Assembly: GCA_016713245.1 (NCBI GenBank)
Contig: JADJPM010000004.1
Coordinates: 3,162,001-3,226,000 of the forward strand
Length of the DNA: 64,000 bases
Direction of reading: 5' to 3'
Source: Verrucomicrobiaceae bacterium
GTDB lineage: Bacteria > Verrucomicrobiota > Verrucomicrobiia > Verrucomicrobiales > Verrucomicrobiaceae
Shown here: positions 35,813 to 44,284 of the stretch, piece by piece
How the letters are laid out: each line of letters opens with the position of its first letter
How positions within the stretch are numbered: position 1 is the first letter of the stretch
Made by a program: the position numbers and the translations under genes
The notes under the pieces: generated by a model
What the model was told of the DNA's origin: nothing
Seen by the model: only the letters and a program-made list of their open reading frames with translations
The model's database searches: none

Positions 35813-35938
35813 ACCGTGTCTCAAAAAGAATGTCTGAAATGACCGGCGAGCGCGGCGGCTCCAGTGACGAGCGAGTGACGCAGCCAATGGGGCTGCCCCG
35901 CCCGCCGGGAATCAGACAGACATTTTGAGAGCCGGTCT
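35811..35938. repeat. MITE/REP-like palindromic element, 128 bp
   Basis: The ends form an imperfect inverted repeat: AGACCGTGTCTCAAAAAG at the left and the complement of CATTTTGAGAGCCGGTCT at the right. The middle is GC-rich and partly self-complementary. It starts on the stop codon of the giant gene and ends 51 bases before pheS. No coding frame inside. Confidence 0.5.
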
Positions 35939-35989
35939 AAATCCACTGGCAGAAGAGCCCGAGTTCAGGCATGGAAACGCCCCCTTTCC

Positions 35990-37015
35990 ATGCTCTCCCA
36001 ACTCGATTCCCTCAAAACCGACGCCCTCGCGGCTCTCGCCGCCGCGCAGGATGAAGCCACGCTCGAAGCCGTCCGCGTGAACTTCCTCGGCAAAAAAGGC
36101 AGCGTTACCGCGCTGAGCCAAAATATGCGGGACGTGCCCGTCGATCAGAAAAAGGAAGTCGGTGCCAAATTGAACGACGTGCGCACCGCCATCACCGACG
36201 GCATCGAGACCAAAAAACTCGCCCTCCAAGCTGCGCTAGACGCTAAAGCCGTCGAAGGCATCGACATCACGCTTCCGGGCCGTCCGGGCACCGGAAACGG
36301 CGCACTGCATCCGCTCACGCAGATCCGCGATCTCGCCATTCGCACGCTGCGTCGTCTCGGCTTCATTTTGGCCGAAGGACCGGAGATCGAGACCGAGTTT
36401 CACTGCTTCGATGCGTTGAACACACCCGCTGATCACCCCGCCCGCAACGAGAAGGACACCTTCTACCTCCCCGATGGCCGCCTGCTGCGCACGCACACCT
36501 CCAGCGTGCAGATTCGCACGATGGAAGCCGCGAAGTCGCTCCCCATCCGCATCATCGCGCCCGGTGCCGCCTATCGCCGCGATGAGATCGACGCCACGCA
36601 CCTCAGCGTCTTCAACCAGCTCGAAGGCCTCTACGTCTCCAACGACGTCAGCCTCGCCGATCTCAAAGGCACGCTCGAAGCCTTCTTCCGCGAGATTTTC
36701 GGCCCGAACACCGCCGTGCGCTTCCGCCCGCACTTCTTCCCGTTCACCGAGCCGAGCTTCGAGATCGATGTGAAACTCGAAGCCAAAGGCAAAGACGCCC
36801 GCTGGATCGAAATCGCCGGCTGCGGCATGGTTGACCCCGCCGTCTTCACCGCCGTGAACAAATCCCGCGGTGACAACCTCTTCGACCCCGAGACCACCAC
36901 CGGCTTCGCCTTCGGCCTCGGCCTCGACCGCCTCGCGATGATCCTCCACAGCATCACCGACATCCGTCACCTCATCGAAAACGACGTCCGCTTCCTCCAA
37001 CAGTTCGCCGCCTGA
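35990..37015 (+). CDS. pheS: Phenylalanyl-tRNA synthetase alpha subunit
   Basis: 341 residues. The N-terminal coiled coil (LDSLKTDALAALAAAQDEAT) binds tRNA. The class II core shows motif 1 (HPLTQIRDLAIRTLRRLGF, GPEIETEFHCFDALNTPADH), motif 2 (LLRTHTSSVQIRTME, APGAAYRRDEIDATHLSVFN, QLEGLYV) and motif 3 (GFAFGLGLDRLAMI). It pairs with PheT to charge tRNA-Phe. pheT follows after a 126-base spacer holding a 20-bp inverted repeat; no T-box or leader-peptide attenuator is evident upstream. Confidence 0.97.
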   Translation: MLSQLDSLKTDALAALAAAQDEATLEAVRVNFLGKKGSVTALSQNMRDVPVDQKKEVGAKLNDVRTAITDGIETKKLALQAALDAKAVEGIDITLPGRPGTGNGALHPLTQIRDLAIRTLRRLGFILAEGPEIETEFHCFDALNTPADHPARNEKDTFYLPDGRLLRTHTSSVQIRTMEAAKSLPIRIIAPGAAYRRDEIDATHLSVFNQLEGLYVSNDVSLADLKGTLEAFFREIFGPNTAVRFRPHFFPFTEPSFEIDVKLEAKGKDARWIEIAGCGMVDPAVFTAVNKSRGDNLFDPETTTGFAFGLGLDRLAMILHSITDIRHLIENDVRFLQQFAA

Positions 37016-37030
37016 TCAAACCCAAGCAAA

Positions 37031-37106
37031 CTGACAGCAAATGGGGGCAGCAAATCCAGAATACAGATAAGTCCGATCCCATTTTTCTGCCCCCATTTGC
37101 TGTCAG
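37031..37106. repeat. Inverted-repeat element in the pheS-pheT spacer
   Basis: A perfect 20-bp inverted repeat: 37031-37050 (CTGACAGCAAATGGGGGCAG) and its complement at 37087-37106 enclose 36 bases containing GATCGGACTTATCTG on the minus strand. The 76-bp unit has no coding potential and looks like a small mobile or REP-type element. Confidence 0.6.
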
Positions 37107-37141
37107 CCAAATCCGAACGTCCCCAAGCCCACTTTCCCGTC

Positions 37142-39517
37142 ATGCAAGTCTCCCTCTCCTGGCTCAGCACTCATCTCGATCTCAGCAGCTACACCGTTCC
37201 GCAGCTTTCTGATCTCCTCACCTTCGCCGGTGTCGAAGTCGAAGGCATCGAAGAACGCGGCGTGACCACCGACAAGGTCGTCGTGGCTCAAATCGAGTCT
37301 TTTGTGCAGCATCCGAATGCCGACAAACTCAGCGTCTGCCAAGTCAACGACGGCACAGGCATTCGCCAGATCGTTTGCGGCGCGAAGAACTTCAAAGCGG
37401 GCGACAAAGTGCCGCTCGCACTCCCCGGAGCCGTTTTGCCCGGCGGATTCACCATCAAAGAAGGCAAACTCCGCGACGTGGCGAGCCTGGGCATGATGTG
37501 CAGCGGCAAAGAACTCGGCCTCGGCGACGATCACGCCGGTTTGCTGATCATGTCGCCCGATTCTCCCGTCGGCACGCCCTTCAATCAGCTCAATCCTGCT
37601 GATGTGCTCTTCGATCTCGAGATCACGCCGAATCGCCCCGACCTCCTCAGCCACCTCGGCCTCGCCCGCGAACTCAGCGCCCTCACCAGCATCCCGCTCA
37701 AAGGCCAGCGCGACTACACCGCTGCAAAAACAAAAACCACCGGCTCCGACATCAAGCTGGAAGCCAAAGACGCCTGCCCGCTTTACACTGCCCGCCTCAT
37801 CAAGGGCGTCAAAGTCGGCCCCAGCCCCGAGTGGTTGCGCCGTCGCCTCGAAAGCATCGGTCTGCGTCCCATCAACAGCATCGTGGACATCACAAACTTC
37901 GTCATGATGGAGATGGGCCAGTCGTTGCACTGCTTTGACCTCGACAAGCTCCACGGCTCCATCGTCGTGCGCAACGCGAGCGAAGGTGAGCAGCTGCTCG
38001 CGCTCGACGGCCAGAGCTACACGCTGCTGGCCGACGACCTCGTCATCGCCGATCAAAAACGTGCCGTCGCCACCGCGGGTGTCATGGGTGGCGAAGAAAC
38101 TGGCGTCACCGAAGCCACCACGAACGTGCTCCTCGAAGCCGCCTGGTTCACGCCTTCCAACATTCGCCGTACGTCCCGCCGACTCGGCCTCAGCAGCGAC
38201 AGCAGCTACCGTTTCGAGCGCGGCATCGATCCGCAGCAAGTTCAAGGTGCCTCCGAATTCGCCACCAAGCTCATCCTCGAAATCGCCGGAGGCACCGCAG
38301 ACGATGTTTTGCTCGTTGCAGGCGAAACACCCGTCTTAACGTCCGAAATCACGCTCGACGACGACCGCGCTCGCAAGCTCCTCGGCACGCCGGATCTCTC
38401 CAGCGACGAAATCCGCTCCATTTTGACCAAACTCGGCCTCACGCATCAAAACGGCCGCTGGACCGTTCCCAGCTACCGCGCCGATTTGCAGCGCCCTGTT
38501 GATCTCATCGAGGAAATCGCCCGCGTCATCGGTCTTGATCGCGTTCCATCCAAAATGACCGCCGTCGCCGTGCCGAGCGATGCCACGGATCGCGCTTACG
38601 ATTTCGCCATGACCATCCGTCAGGCCTTGGTCAATCGCGGCTGCTTTGAAGCGCAAACGCTGCGCCTCGTCGCCGACGCTCAACTCGCCGACACCCTCGG
38701 CGGCGGAACCGGCGTCGCCGTGAAAAATCCGCTCAGCGAAGATCACACCACGCTGCGCCCCAGCATCATCCCCGGCCTCATCGCCACCGCCGCGCTGAAT
38801 ATCCGCCAAGGTGCCGACCGCCTGCGCTTCTTCGAACTCGGTCGCGTCTTCCTGAAGCTCCCGAACGGCGGCAGCCGCGAAGAAGAACGCATTGCCATCC
38901 TCATCAGCGGCCCCGTCAGCCCATCCAGCTGGCATGCCCGCGCCCCACAGGCAGCCGACATCCATGAGTTGATGGGCATCATCCAAAATCTGCCCGGCCT
39001 CAGCCGTGTCAGCATCGAGCCGAAAGCCGTCAAAGAATCCCCCGCGAACTTCCTGCTCACCAGCGAACTCCGCGCCGGCAATCGCAACCTCGGCTGGATC
39101 GCTCAACTGCATCCTTCACGCGCCCGCGACATCAGCGCCCGTCATCCCGTCTACGTCGCCGAATTGCTCCTCAGCGCCCTGCGCCAAGGCAGCACCGGCC
39201 CCGCGAAATTCGAGGAACTCCCCCGCTTCCCCGGCATGACCCGCGACGTCGCCATGGAAGTCCCCGCCGACCTCCCCCACGCCAAAGTCGCCACCTTCTT
39301 CGCCTCTCAAAAAGAGCCCCTCTTCATCGCCAGCGAAGTCTTCGACGTCTTCACCGACCCCACCGGCCAAAAAATCGCTCAGGACCGCAAATCCATCGCC
39401 TGGACCCTCACCTACCGCAGCCCCGAAAAGACCCTCGAAACCGCCGAAGTCGATGCCGCCCATCAGCGCATCCTGGCGGCGCTCGAGAAGGCTTTGCCGG
39501 CCACGGTGCGGCGGTGA
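37142..39517 (+). CDS. pheT: Phenylalanyl-tRNA synthetase beta subunit
   Basis: 791 residues, the normal length. Domains in order: N-terminal SWLSTHLDLS; EMAP-like tRNA-binding domain (VVAQIESFVQHPNADKLSVC, about 40-150); B3/4 editing domain (RPINSIVDITNFVMMEMGQS, 210-390); B5 domain (LDDDRARKLLGTPDLSSDEI); synthetase-like core (VKNPLSEDHTTLRPSIIPGL); and C-terminal FDX-ACB domain (FPGMTRDVAMEVPADLPHAK). The ATG at 37142 gives the usual start MQVSLSWLS. Its last 14 codons recur in diverged form at 45691-45732, beyond the signalling cluster. Confidence 0.97.
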   Translation: MQVSLSWLSTHLDLSSYTVPQLSDLLTFAGVEVEGIEERGVTTDKVVVAQIESFVQHPNADKLSVCQVNDGTGIRQIVCGAKNFKAGDKVPLALPGAVLPGGFTIKEGKLRDVASLGMMCSGKELGLGDDHAGLLIMSPDSPVGTPFNQLNPADVLFDLEITPNRPDLLSHLGLARELSALTSIPLKGQRDYTAAKTKTTGSDIKLEAKDACPLYTARLIKGVKVGPSPEWLRRRLESIGLRPINSIVDITNFVMMEMGQSLHCFDLDKLHGSIVVRNASEGEQLLALDGQSYTLLADDLVIADQKRAVATAGVMGGEETGVTEATTNVLLEAAWFTPSNIRRTSRRLGLSSDSSYRFERGIDPQQVQGASEFATKLILEIAGGTADDVLLVAGETPVLTSEITLDDDRARKLLGTPDLSSDEIRSILTKLGLTHQNGRWTVPSYRADLQRPVDLIEEIARVIGLDRVPSKMTAVAVPSDATDRAYDFAMTIRQALVNRGCFEAQTLRLVADAQLADTLGGGTGVAVKNPLSEDHTTLRPSIIPGLIATAALNIRQGADRLRFFELGRVFLKLPNGGSREEERIAILISGPVSPSSWHARAPQAADIHELMGIIQNLPGLSRVSIEPKAVKESPANFLLTSELRAGNRNLGWIAQLHPSRARDISARHPVYVAELLLSALRQGSTGPAKFEELPRFPGMTRDVAMEVPADLPHAKVATFFASQKEPLFIASEVFDVFTDPTGQKIAQDRKSIAWTLTYRSPEKTLETAEVDAAHQRILAALEKALPATVRR

Positions 39518-39563
39518 TTGCGGGCGACTTGACGTATCGCAGCCCCCTGACAACGTGCGGGTA

Positions 39564-40607
39564 ATGAATCTCCGCCCTCTCCCGATGCACGTTTGCTCCT
39601 TCGACTTGGCTCGCAGCGTGTTCGTTGTAGTTGCTCAGGCTGCGAAGGTGGTCTTCACGCGTTTAGCGTTTCGAATCTCCCATATTGCGGATCGCCGTCG
39701 TCTTCCGTATTGTGTGGCACTGTTCGCTACTGCCAGTTTATGCCTAAATGCTCATGCTGAGTCAAGGAACTGGCGGCTCTCCGGCGGTTATAGCTTCACG
39801 GGTGAACTGGTGAGTCACACAGACAAGCAGGTCGTTGTTTTGAGAAACGGCACCCGCTACAACTATCCCCTCTCCGCCTTCTGCAAAGAAGACCAGGAAT
39901 ACATTTCCAAGGCTCCGTCTGTGACTGAAAAAACTGCGGCACTGCCCTCCAATGATTTAAAACGCGCTGAAATGAGAACATGGACAGACATCCGCGGCAA
40001 CCAAGTCACCGCATTGTTCGTCGGCTTAGCAGATGGTAAAATCTCCCTCCGAACATCTGATGGTCATGTTCACAACTTTCCGCTTTCTGAATTCACGGCG
40101 GAGGATCAGGAACTCGCCAGGAAAATGCTACCAAGCGCTCCTGCTTCCGTTACCCAACCACCCTCTACTCCAACCACCAAAGGAACAGTAGGCAAGCCCG
40201 GCATGCTACGCTTTGAGCTACAAGGTTATGAGGTTTCGCAGGATACAGCCGCCTCAATCTTCATCGCGCAACCCGACGATTTTGATCCTAGAGCCATGCT
40301 CACGACCACGGCTGCTTTGGTTGGCAATCGCAAAGCCAAGCTGGTGCAACTGCCGCTTATCGAAGCCTTTAGCGGAGCAAGGGCTGTCGCAACGCCGGTT
40401 GGAGGTTATTCGCTCAATGCGCAACTCACTTTGGGTAGGGATAATAGAACCGTGCAAGCGGTTTACATTCTTCGCCGGGCTTCAGATCAGGCTGGCTCGG
40501 CTACTGAAGCAGTGACCCGAATCGGTGATGTCGCTTTTTTGGGCAGTCTGCCGGGAACAGCCGCAGATAATGTTATGTTGGTCTTCTGCCGAATCAGCCA
40601 ACTTTAA
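39564..40607 (+). CDS. Secreted protein with two SHD1 domains
   Basis: 347 residues. A hydrophobic signal segment (YCVALFATASLCLNAHA) ends near residue 70, so the true start may be later than 39564. Two SHD1-type (SLA1 homology 1) repeats follow: NWRLSGGYSFTGELVSHTDK ... YNYPLSAFCKEDQEYI and RTWTDIRGNQVTALFVGLAD ... HNFPLSEFTAEDQELA. This domain is common in exported Verrucomicrobia and Planctomycetes proteins and is presumed to bind partners. The remaining ~130 residues are beta-rich and unrecognised. It starts 46 bases after pheT and leads the five-gene same-strand cluster. Confidence 0.75.
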   Translation: MNLRPLPMHVCSFDLARSVFVVVAQAAKVVFTRLAFRISHIADRRRLPYCVALFATASLCLNAHAESRNWRLSGGYSFTGELVSHTDKQVVVLRNGTRYNYPLSAFCKEDQEYISKAPSVTEKTAALPSNDLKRAEMRTWTDIRGNQVTALFVGLADGKISLRTSDGHVHNFPLSEFTAEDQELARKMLPSAPASVTQPPSTPTTKGTVGKPGMLRFELQGYEVSQDTAASIFIAQPDDFDPRAMLTTTAALVGNRKAKLVQLPLIEAFSGARAVATPVGGYSLNAQLTLGRDNRTVQAVYILRRASDQAGSATEAVTRIGDVAFLGSLPGTAADNVMLVFCRISQL

Positions 40608-40639
40608 ACCAAATATTCAGGGAGAACCGAGTCCTGGCC

Positions 40640-41170
40640 ATGAACCTCAAAATCTTCAGTCTATTCCGCATTTTCACCTGCGTGCTGGCATTATCCTGCA
40701 CGTCACCCCTCGCAAGTCAGGACGCCTCCAATAGATCAGCAAGAAACACTGGCCCCAAGAACGGTATCTTGCTGGTAGTTGGCTATGAAATGGAAAAAGT
40801 GAGAGCTGACGCCATTTTACAGTCGCAAGACATGACAACGAACGTCAAGCCTTTGATCGATAAGCTGGAGCTTCTCGCCAAGGCCAAAGGTGCGGACCGA
40901 GGTGCCTGCGCGGCACAAATCATCCGTTCTGGAATGAGAACAACCTTGGACATGGGGACTTCTTCATTTGAGATCGAACCCATCATCTCACCTGCGCAAT
41001 CGGTGAGCCTCAACATGGTGCGCAAGGAAAAGCTGAGTGGCATCGAGTCCGTCGGCTCAGCGGTTCTGAACATCGGAGAATATGCTTTCATTGGCACGGT
41101 TCCGGACGTGAAGCCGGGCCGAGACGCGCTTTTATTTGTGCGCATTGTCATGCACTACCTAGAAAAATAG
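40640..41170 (+). CDS. Hypothetical lipoprotein
   Basis: 176 residues. The signal FRIFTCVLALSCTSPLAS has a lipobox-like ALSC, so lipid anchoring is likely. The rest (NGILLVVGYEMEKVRADAIL, IEPIISPAQSVSLNMVRK, ALLFVRIVMHYLEK) forms a small alpha/beta domain I do not recognise. Its end resembles the C-terminus of the SHD1 protein upstream (GDVAFLGSLPGTAADNVMLV versus GEYAFIGTVPDVKPGRDALL), so the two share a homologous domain. It lies 32 bases after that gene and 13 before the FecR gene. Confidence 0.6.
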   Translation: MNLKIFSLFRIFTCVLALSCTSPLASQDASNRSARNTGPKNGILLVVGYEMEKVRADAILQSQDMTTNVKPLIDKLELLAKAKGADRGACAAQIIRSGMRTTLDMGTSSFEIEPIISPAQSVSLNMVRKEKLSGIESVGSAVLNIGEYAFIGTVPDVKPGRDALLFVRIVMHYLEK

Positions 41171-41183
41171 CCTGCATAACACC

Positions 41184-42311
41184 ATGCGACGACTCCTTTG
41201 TATCCTCGGTCTTTTCGGCAGCGTCCGTGCACAAGAAGTGGCCAGAGTGACTGGTGTTGAGACCTTTGCTAGATCAGGAGGTGTGTTCGTGACCACACGG
41301 CAGCCTCCTTCTACGGGTGGCATCAAACCAAAGCCAGAAATCATCGAGATCGTCACCGGCAAGGATGGTGCTGCCTCAGTGGCTTTGGGAGCGATGGGCA
41401 GCGTGAAAATGGAGGCGAATACGCATATCCGCATGTCCTCCCCCACCGCTCCGCAAAGCCTCGAAATGCTCAAGGGAAAGCTGTTCCTCAACATTGATTC
41501 CGCCGAACTTAAGAAAAGACAAAACACGGAGTTCAAACTGCGGACACCCGCCGCCCTGCTGGCCGTGAAAGGAACCAGCTTTTTTGCATCGGCGCAGAGC
41601 GGGACCGAAACTCTCGGAGTGCATGAAGGAGCCGCCATGGTGCAGACGCCCTCCTCCAGGGCAGGCGTGTTACTGCAAAAGGGGCAGGCTTCCGTGAACG
41701 CCCCTGGCCAACCTTTGCTACCCAAGGCCATGTCCGCAGATGAACAGGCGATGGACAAGCAATACGCCTCATTCACGCCGGTCAAAAACGACGTCGCTCT
41801 GCTTCTCACCACAGGCAGCTCCGGCATGGCATCACGCTATTATCAAGGGGCTCTGACAACAGTTGACGGCACTGCGAATGGAGGTGCGGAGCCTTCTGTC
41901 AGTTTTTCGTTGAACGGAGCCTCCACTTGTTCGCTGGCGTTGAAGGAGAGCGGAGAGGTTCATGCGCGGTCACTTCAAAGCACGACAGCGCTGAACCAAA
42001 GCATCAGCCTGTCTGTTAGCGGGGCTGCTGTGTCCAAGCCATTTGCCGTGAGGTTTTATTTTCGTTCTCGACCTGGTTCCAGAGTCACCGTAAACGGCAA
42101 AATCATGACTCCCGGAGAACAGAAGCCAACTGCACAGCCCCCTCCTTGGATTGATTGCCTGATTGGTCTTTCCGGAGGGTTCAACACGGCTGAACTCACG
42201 CTGGCAATCGAGGCATCCAAGGCGAGTTCCCAAAAAGTCAAAGAAGGGGAGACTTTGCTGGAACTGGCCGATTTTGTTCTGCTTTCGGAGCCCGTCCTGA
42301 ACAAACCTTAA
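41184..42311 (+). CDS. FecR-domain exported protein 1
   Basis: 375 residues with a short signal (MRRLLCILGLFGSVRA). The FecR domain covers about 20-170: GKDGAASVALGAMGSVKMEA, LEMLKGKLFLNIDSAELKK and TPAALLAVKGTSFFASAQSG. FecR domains in the periplasm usually pass signals or bind ligands. The C-terminal ~200 residues form a beta-rich domain with no known match. The core is nearly the same as in the second FecR protein of the cluster (LKGKLFLNI, TPAALLAVKGT), so they are paralogues on either side of the cyclase. Confidence 0.82.
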   Translation: MRRLLCILGLFGSVRAQEVARVTGVETFARSGGVFVTTRQPPSTGGIKPKPEIIEIVTGKDGAASVALGAMGSVKMEANTHIRMSSPTAPQSLEMLKGKLFLNIDSAELKKRQNTEFKLRTPAALLAVKGTSFFASAQSGTETLGVHEGAAMVQTPSSRAGVLLQKGQASVNAPGQPLLPKAMSADEQAMDKQYASFTPVKNDVALLLTTGSSGMASRYYQGALTTVDGTANGGAEPSVSFSLNGASTCSLALKESGEVHARSLQSTTALNQSISLSVSGAAVSKPFAVRFYFRSRPGSRVTVNGKIMTPGEQKPTAQPPPWIDCLIGLSGGFNTAELTLAIEASKASSQKVKEGETLLELADFVLLSEPVLNKP

Positions 42312-42355
42312 GATCGCCGCATTACTTTTTTCCAGCGATTCCGGATCTCCAACTC

Positions 42356-44254
42356 ATGCAAAGTCTCGTCCGCCTAAAAGCTTGTCTTCTACTAGGCGGT
42401 CTCGTGGGTCTAGGTGTCGCTATGTGCAACTGGATTGGTGTCTTAAATTCGGTGGAAGATTTAACGGTGGACGCCCGCTTACGAATACGGAAGCCACAGC
42501 CCGTTTCAGACGAAGTGAGACTGGTGGGCATCGGCGACCGGGATGTGGGGTCGGCCTTGGGGCGGTGGCCGTTTCCACGGGCGGTGCATGGGGATGTGCT
42601 GCGCATTCTAAAGGCCGTGGGGGCACGGCATGTGACCTTTGATGTGTTGTTCACGGAGCCCTCGGAGATGCCGCAGCATGATGTGGCCCTCCAGCAGGCG
42701 GTGGAGGAGCACGGGCAGGTGACACTGGCTTACCACTTCGAGCAGGCGGAGGTCGGTCCAAAGGCAGATGCATCCGCTGAGCGTCCACATTTCCTGCGGG
42801 ATGGCAGCCGGTTTGGCCTGCAAGTGAAGGATTGGAATCTGGTGAAGGGGCTTCTGCCCATCGCACCATTCACCCAGATGAAAGCAGGCTATGGAGCGGT
42901 GAACGCGGTGCCGGATGTGGACGGTGTGATCCGTCGCGCGCCACTGTTCTTTTCCCATGAAGGCCGCCTGTATCCCAGCCTGGCGATGCAGACAGTGATC
43001 TCCTACCTCGGTCTGAAGGAGGACCAGATCCGCATCGCGCCCGGCCATGAGGTGACGCTCGTGGACACGCCACGCGGCACGCTGCACATCCCGATCGATG
43101 ATCATGGGCAATACCGGGTGAACTTTCTTGGTGACATCGGCATCTTCACCCCGGCCTATCAATACATCGACCTCCATCTGGCGGTCGAAGTGCCGGAGGA
43201 GGGCGAGCGAGCCAAGGCAGCGTTCAAAGACCGTGCGGTGCTGATCGGCCTCGCCAGCAGCGGGAACACGGACATCGCCAGCACCTCCATCGGCCGCATG
43301 CCCGGCGTGGCGGTGCAGGCCACACTGGTGAGCGACATCCTCACCGGCAATCATCTGCGCTTTCTCCCCCGCTGGCAGCAAATGCTGCTCATCATCTCCG
43401 CCGGGACGCTGCTCGGACTGGGTATGTGGCCTGCGCGGGTGTGGATCGGCATCGCGGTCTTTATCAGCGTGAGTGTCTTGTGGTGCTGGGCGGCCTTTCA
43501 GGCGGCGAATGCCAACCTCATGCTGCCAATCGTTCCTGTGCTGGCAGCCTTCGGCGGCTCCACGCTCCTTTTGCTGGGTCTAGAGGCTGCGATGATGAAA
43601 AAAGACCGCTCACGCGTGGTCAGCGTGCTGGGCCGCTACATTGCCCGGCCCGTCCTGCAGCGACTGGTGGACACGGACAAATCCGCCCCAGCCTCCACGG
43701 AGCGCCGTGAGCTGACGATCTTCTTCTCCGACATCCGAGGCTTTACCGCCTGGACCGAACGCGCCGAGCCGGACGAGGTCGCCACGCGCCTCAACGAATA
43801 CTTCGCCGCCATGACGCCCCTCATCGAGCGCCACTGCGGCACGCTGGACAAGTTCATCGGCGACTGCGTCATGGTTTTCTTCGGTGCGCCCGCCGCAGAC
43901 GAAAAACACGCCCTGCATGCCGTGCAGATGGCACTCGACATGCAGCAGGAGATGACCCGCCTGAACGAAAGCTGGCGCAAACGCGGCTACGACCCGCTGC
44001 ACATCGGCATCGGCATTCACACCGGCTTTGTCACCGTCGGCAACTTCGGCTCATCCGACTTCCTCGACTACACCGTGATCGGCCGCGCCGTGAACCTCGC
44101 CGCCCGCATCGAATCCCAAGCCGAAGGCGGCAAAGTCCTCATCTCCGCCCGCACCCATTCGCTCGTCCGCGACGAGGTGAAAACAGAGCCTCACCCCGAC
44201 CTCGTGCTGAAAGGCATCCCCGATCCCCAGGTGGTGTGGGAAGTGGTGAGTTGA
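42356..44254 (+). CDS. CHASE2-domain class III adenylate cyclase
   Basis: 632 residues. An N-terminal helix (CLLLGGLVGLGVAMCNWIGV) precedes a periplasmic CHASE2 domain (about 30-325; LVGIGDRDVGSALGRWPFPR, VLIGLASSGNTDIASTSIGR). Three closely spaced helices follow (~340-410), then a cyclase domain (~440-632). Catalytic residues are present: Asp in FFSDIRGFT and FIGDCVMVFFG (metal), Lys in LDKFIGD and Asp in LDYTVIG (adenine), and Asn/Arg in AVNLAARIES. This fits an active cAMP-forming enzyme that senses an envelope signal. Flanking FecR genes suggest they supply or modulate that signal. The gene starts 44 bases after the first FecR gene. Confidence 0.93.
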   Translation: MQSLVRLKACLLLGGLVGLGVAMCNWIGVLNSVEDLTVDARLRIRKPQPVSDEVRLVGIGDRDVGSALGRWPFPRAVHGDVLRILKAVGARHVTFDVLFTEPSEMPQHDVALQQAVEEHGQVTLAYHFEQAEVGPKADASAERPHFLRDGSRFGLQVKDWNLVKGLLPIAPFTQMKAGYGAVNAVPDVDGVIRRAPLFFSHEGRLYPSLAMQTVISYLGLKEDQIRIAPGHEVTLVDTPRGTLHIPIDDHGQYRVNFLGDIGIFTPAYQYIDLHLAVEVPEEGERAKAAFKDRAVLIGLASSGNTDIASTSIGRMPGVAVQATLVSDILTGNHLRFLPRWQQMLLIISAGTLLGLGMWPARVWIGIAVFISVSVLWCWAAFQAANANLMLPIVPVLAAFGGSTLLLLGLEAAMMKKDRSRVVSVLGRYIARPVLQRLVDTDKSAPASTERRELTIFFSDIRGFTAWTERAEPDEVATRLNEYFAAMTPLIERHCGTLDKFIGDCVMVFFGAPAADEKHALHAVQMALDMQQEMTRLNESWRKRGYDPLHIGIGIHTGFVTVGNFGSSDFLDYTVIGRAVNLAARIESQAEGGKVLISARTHSLVRDEVKTEPHPDLVLKGIPDPQVVWEVVS

Positions 44255-44284
44255 CCTTTGGTCATTCAGTTATCCAATGGGGGC

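Noticed and set aside
34073..35887. 604-codon minus-strand open frame opposite the giant gene's end
   Set aside because: Gly/Ala/Asp-rich mirror of the repeat DNA; no start or domain evidence.
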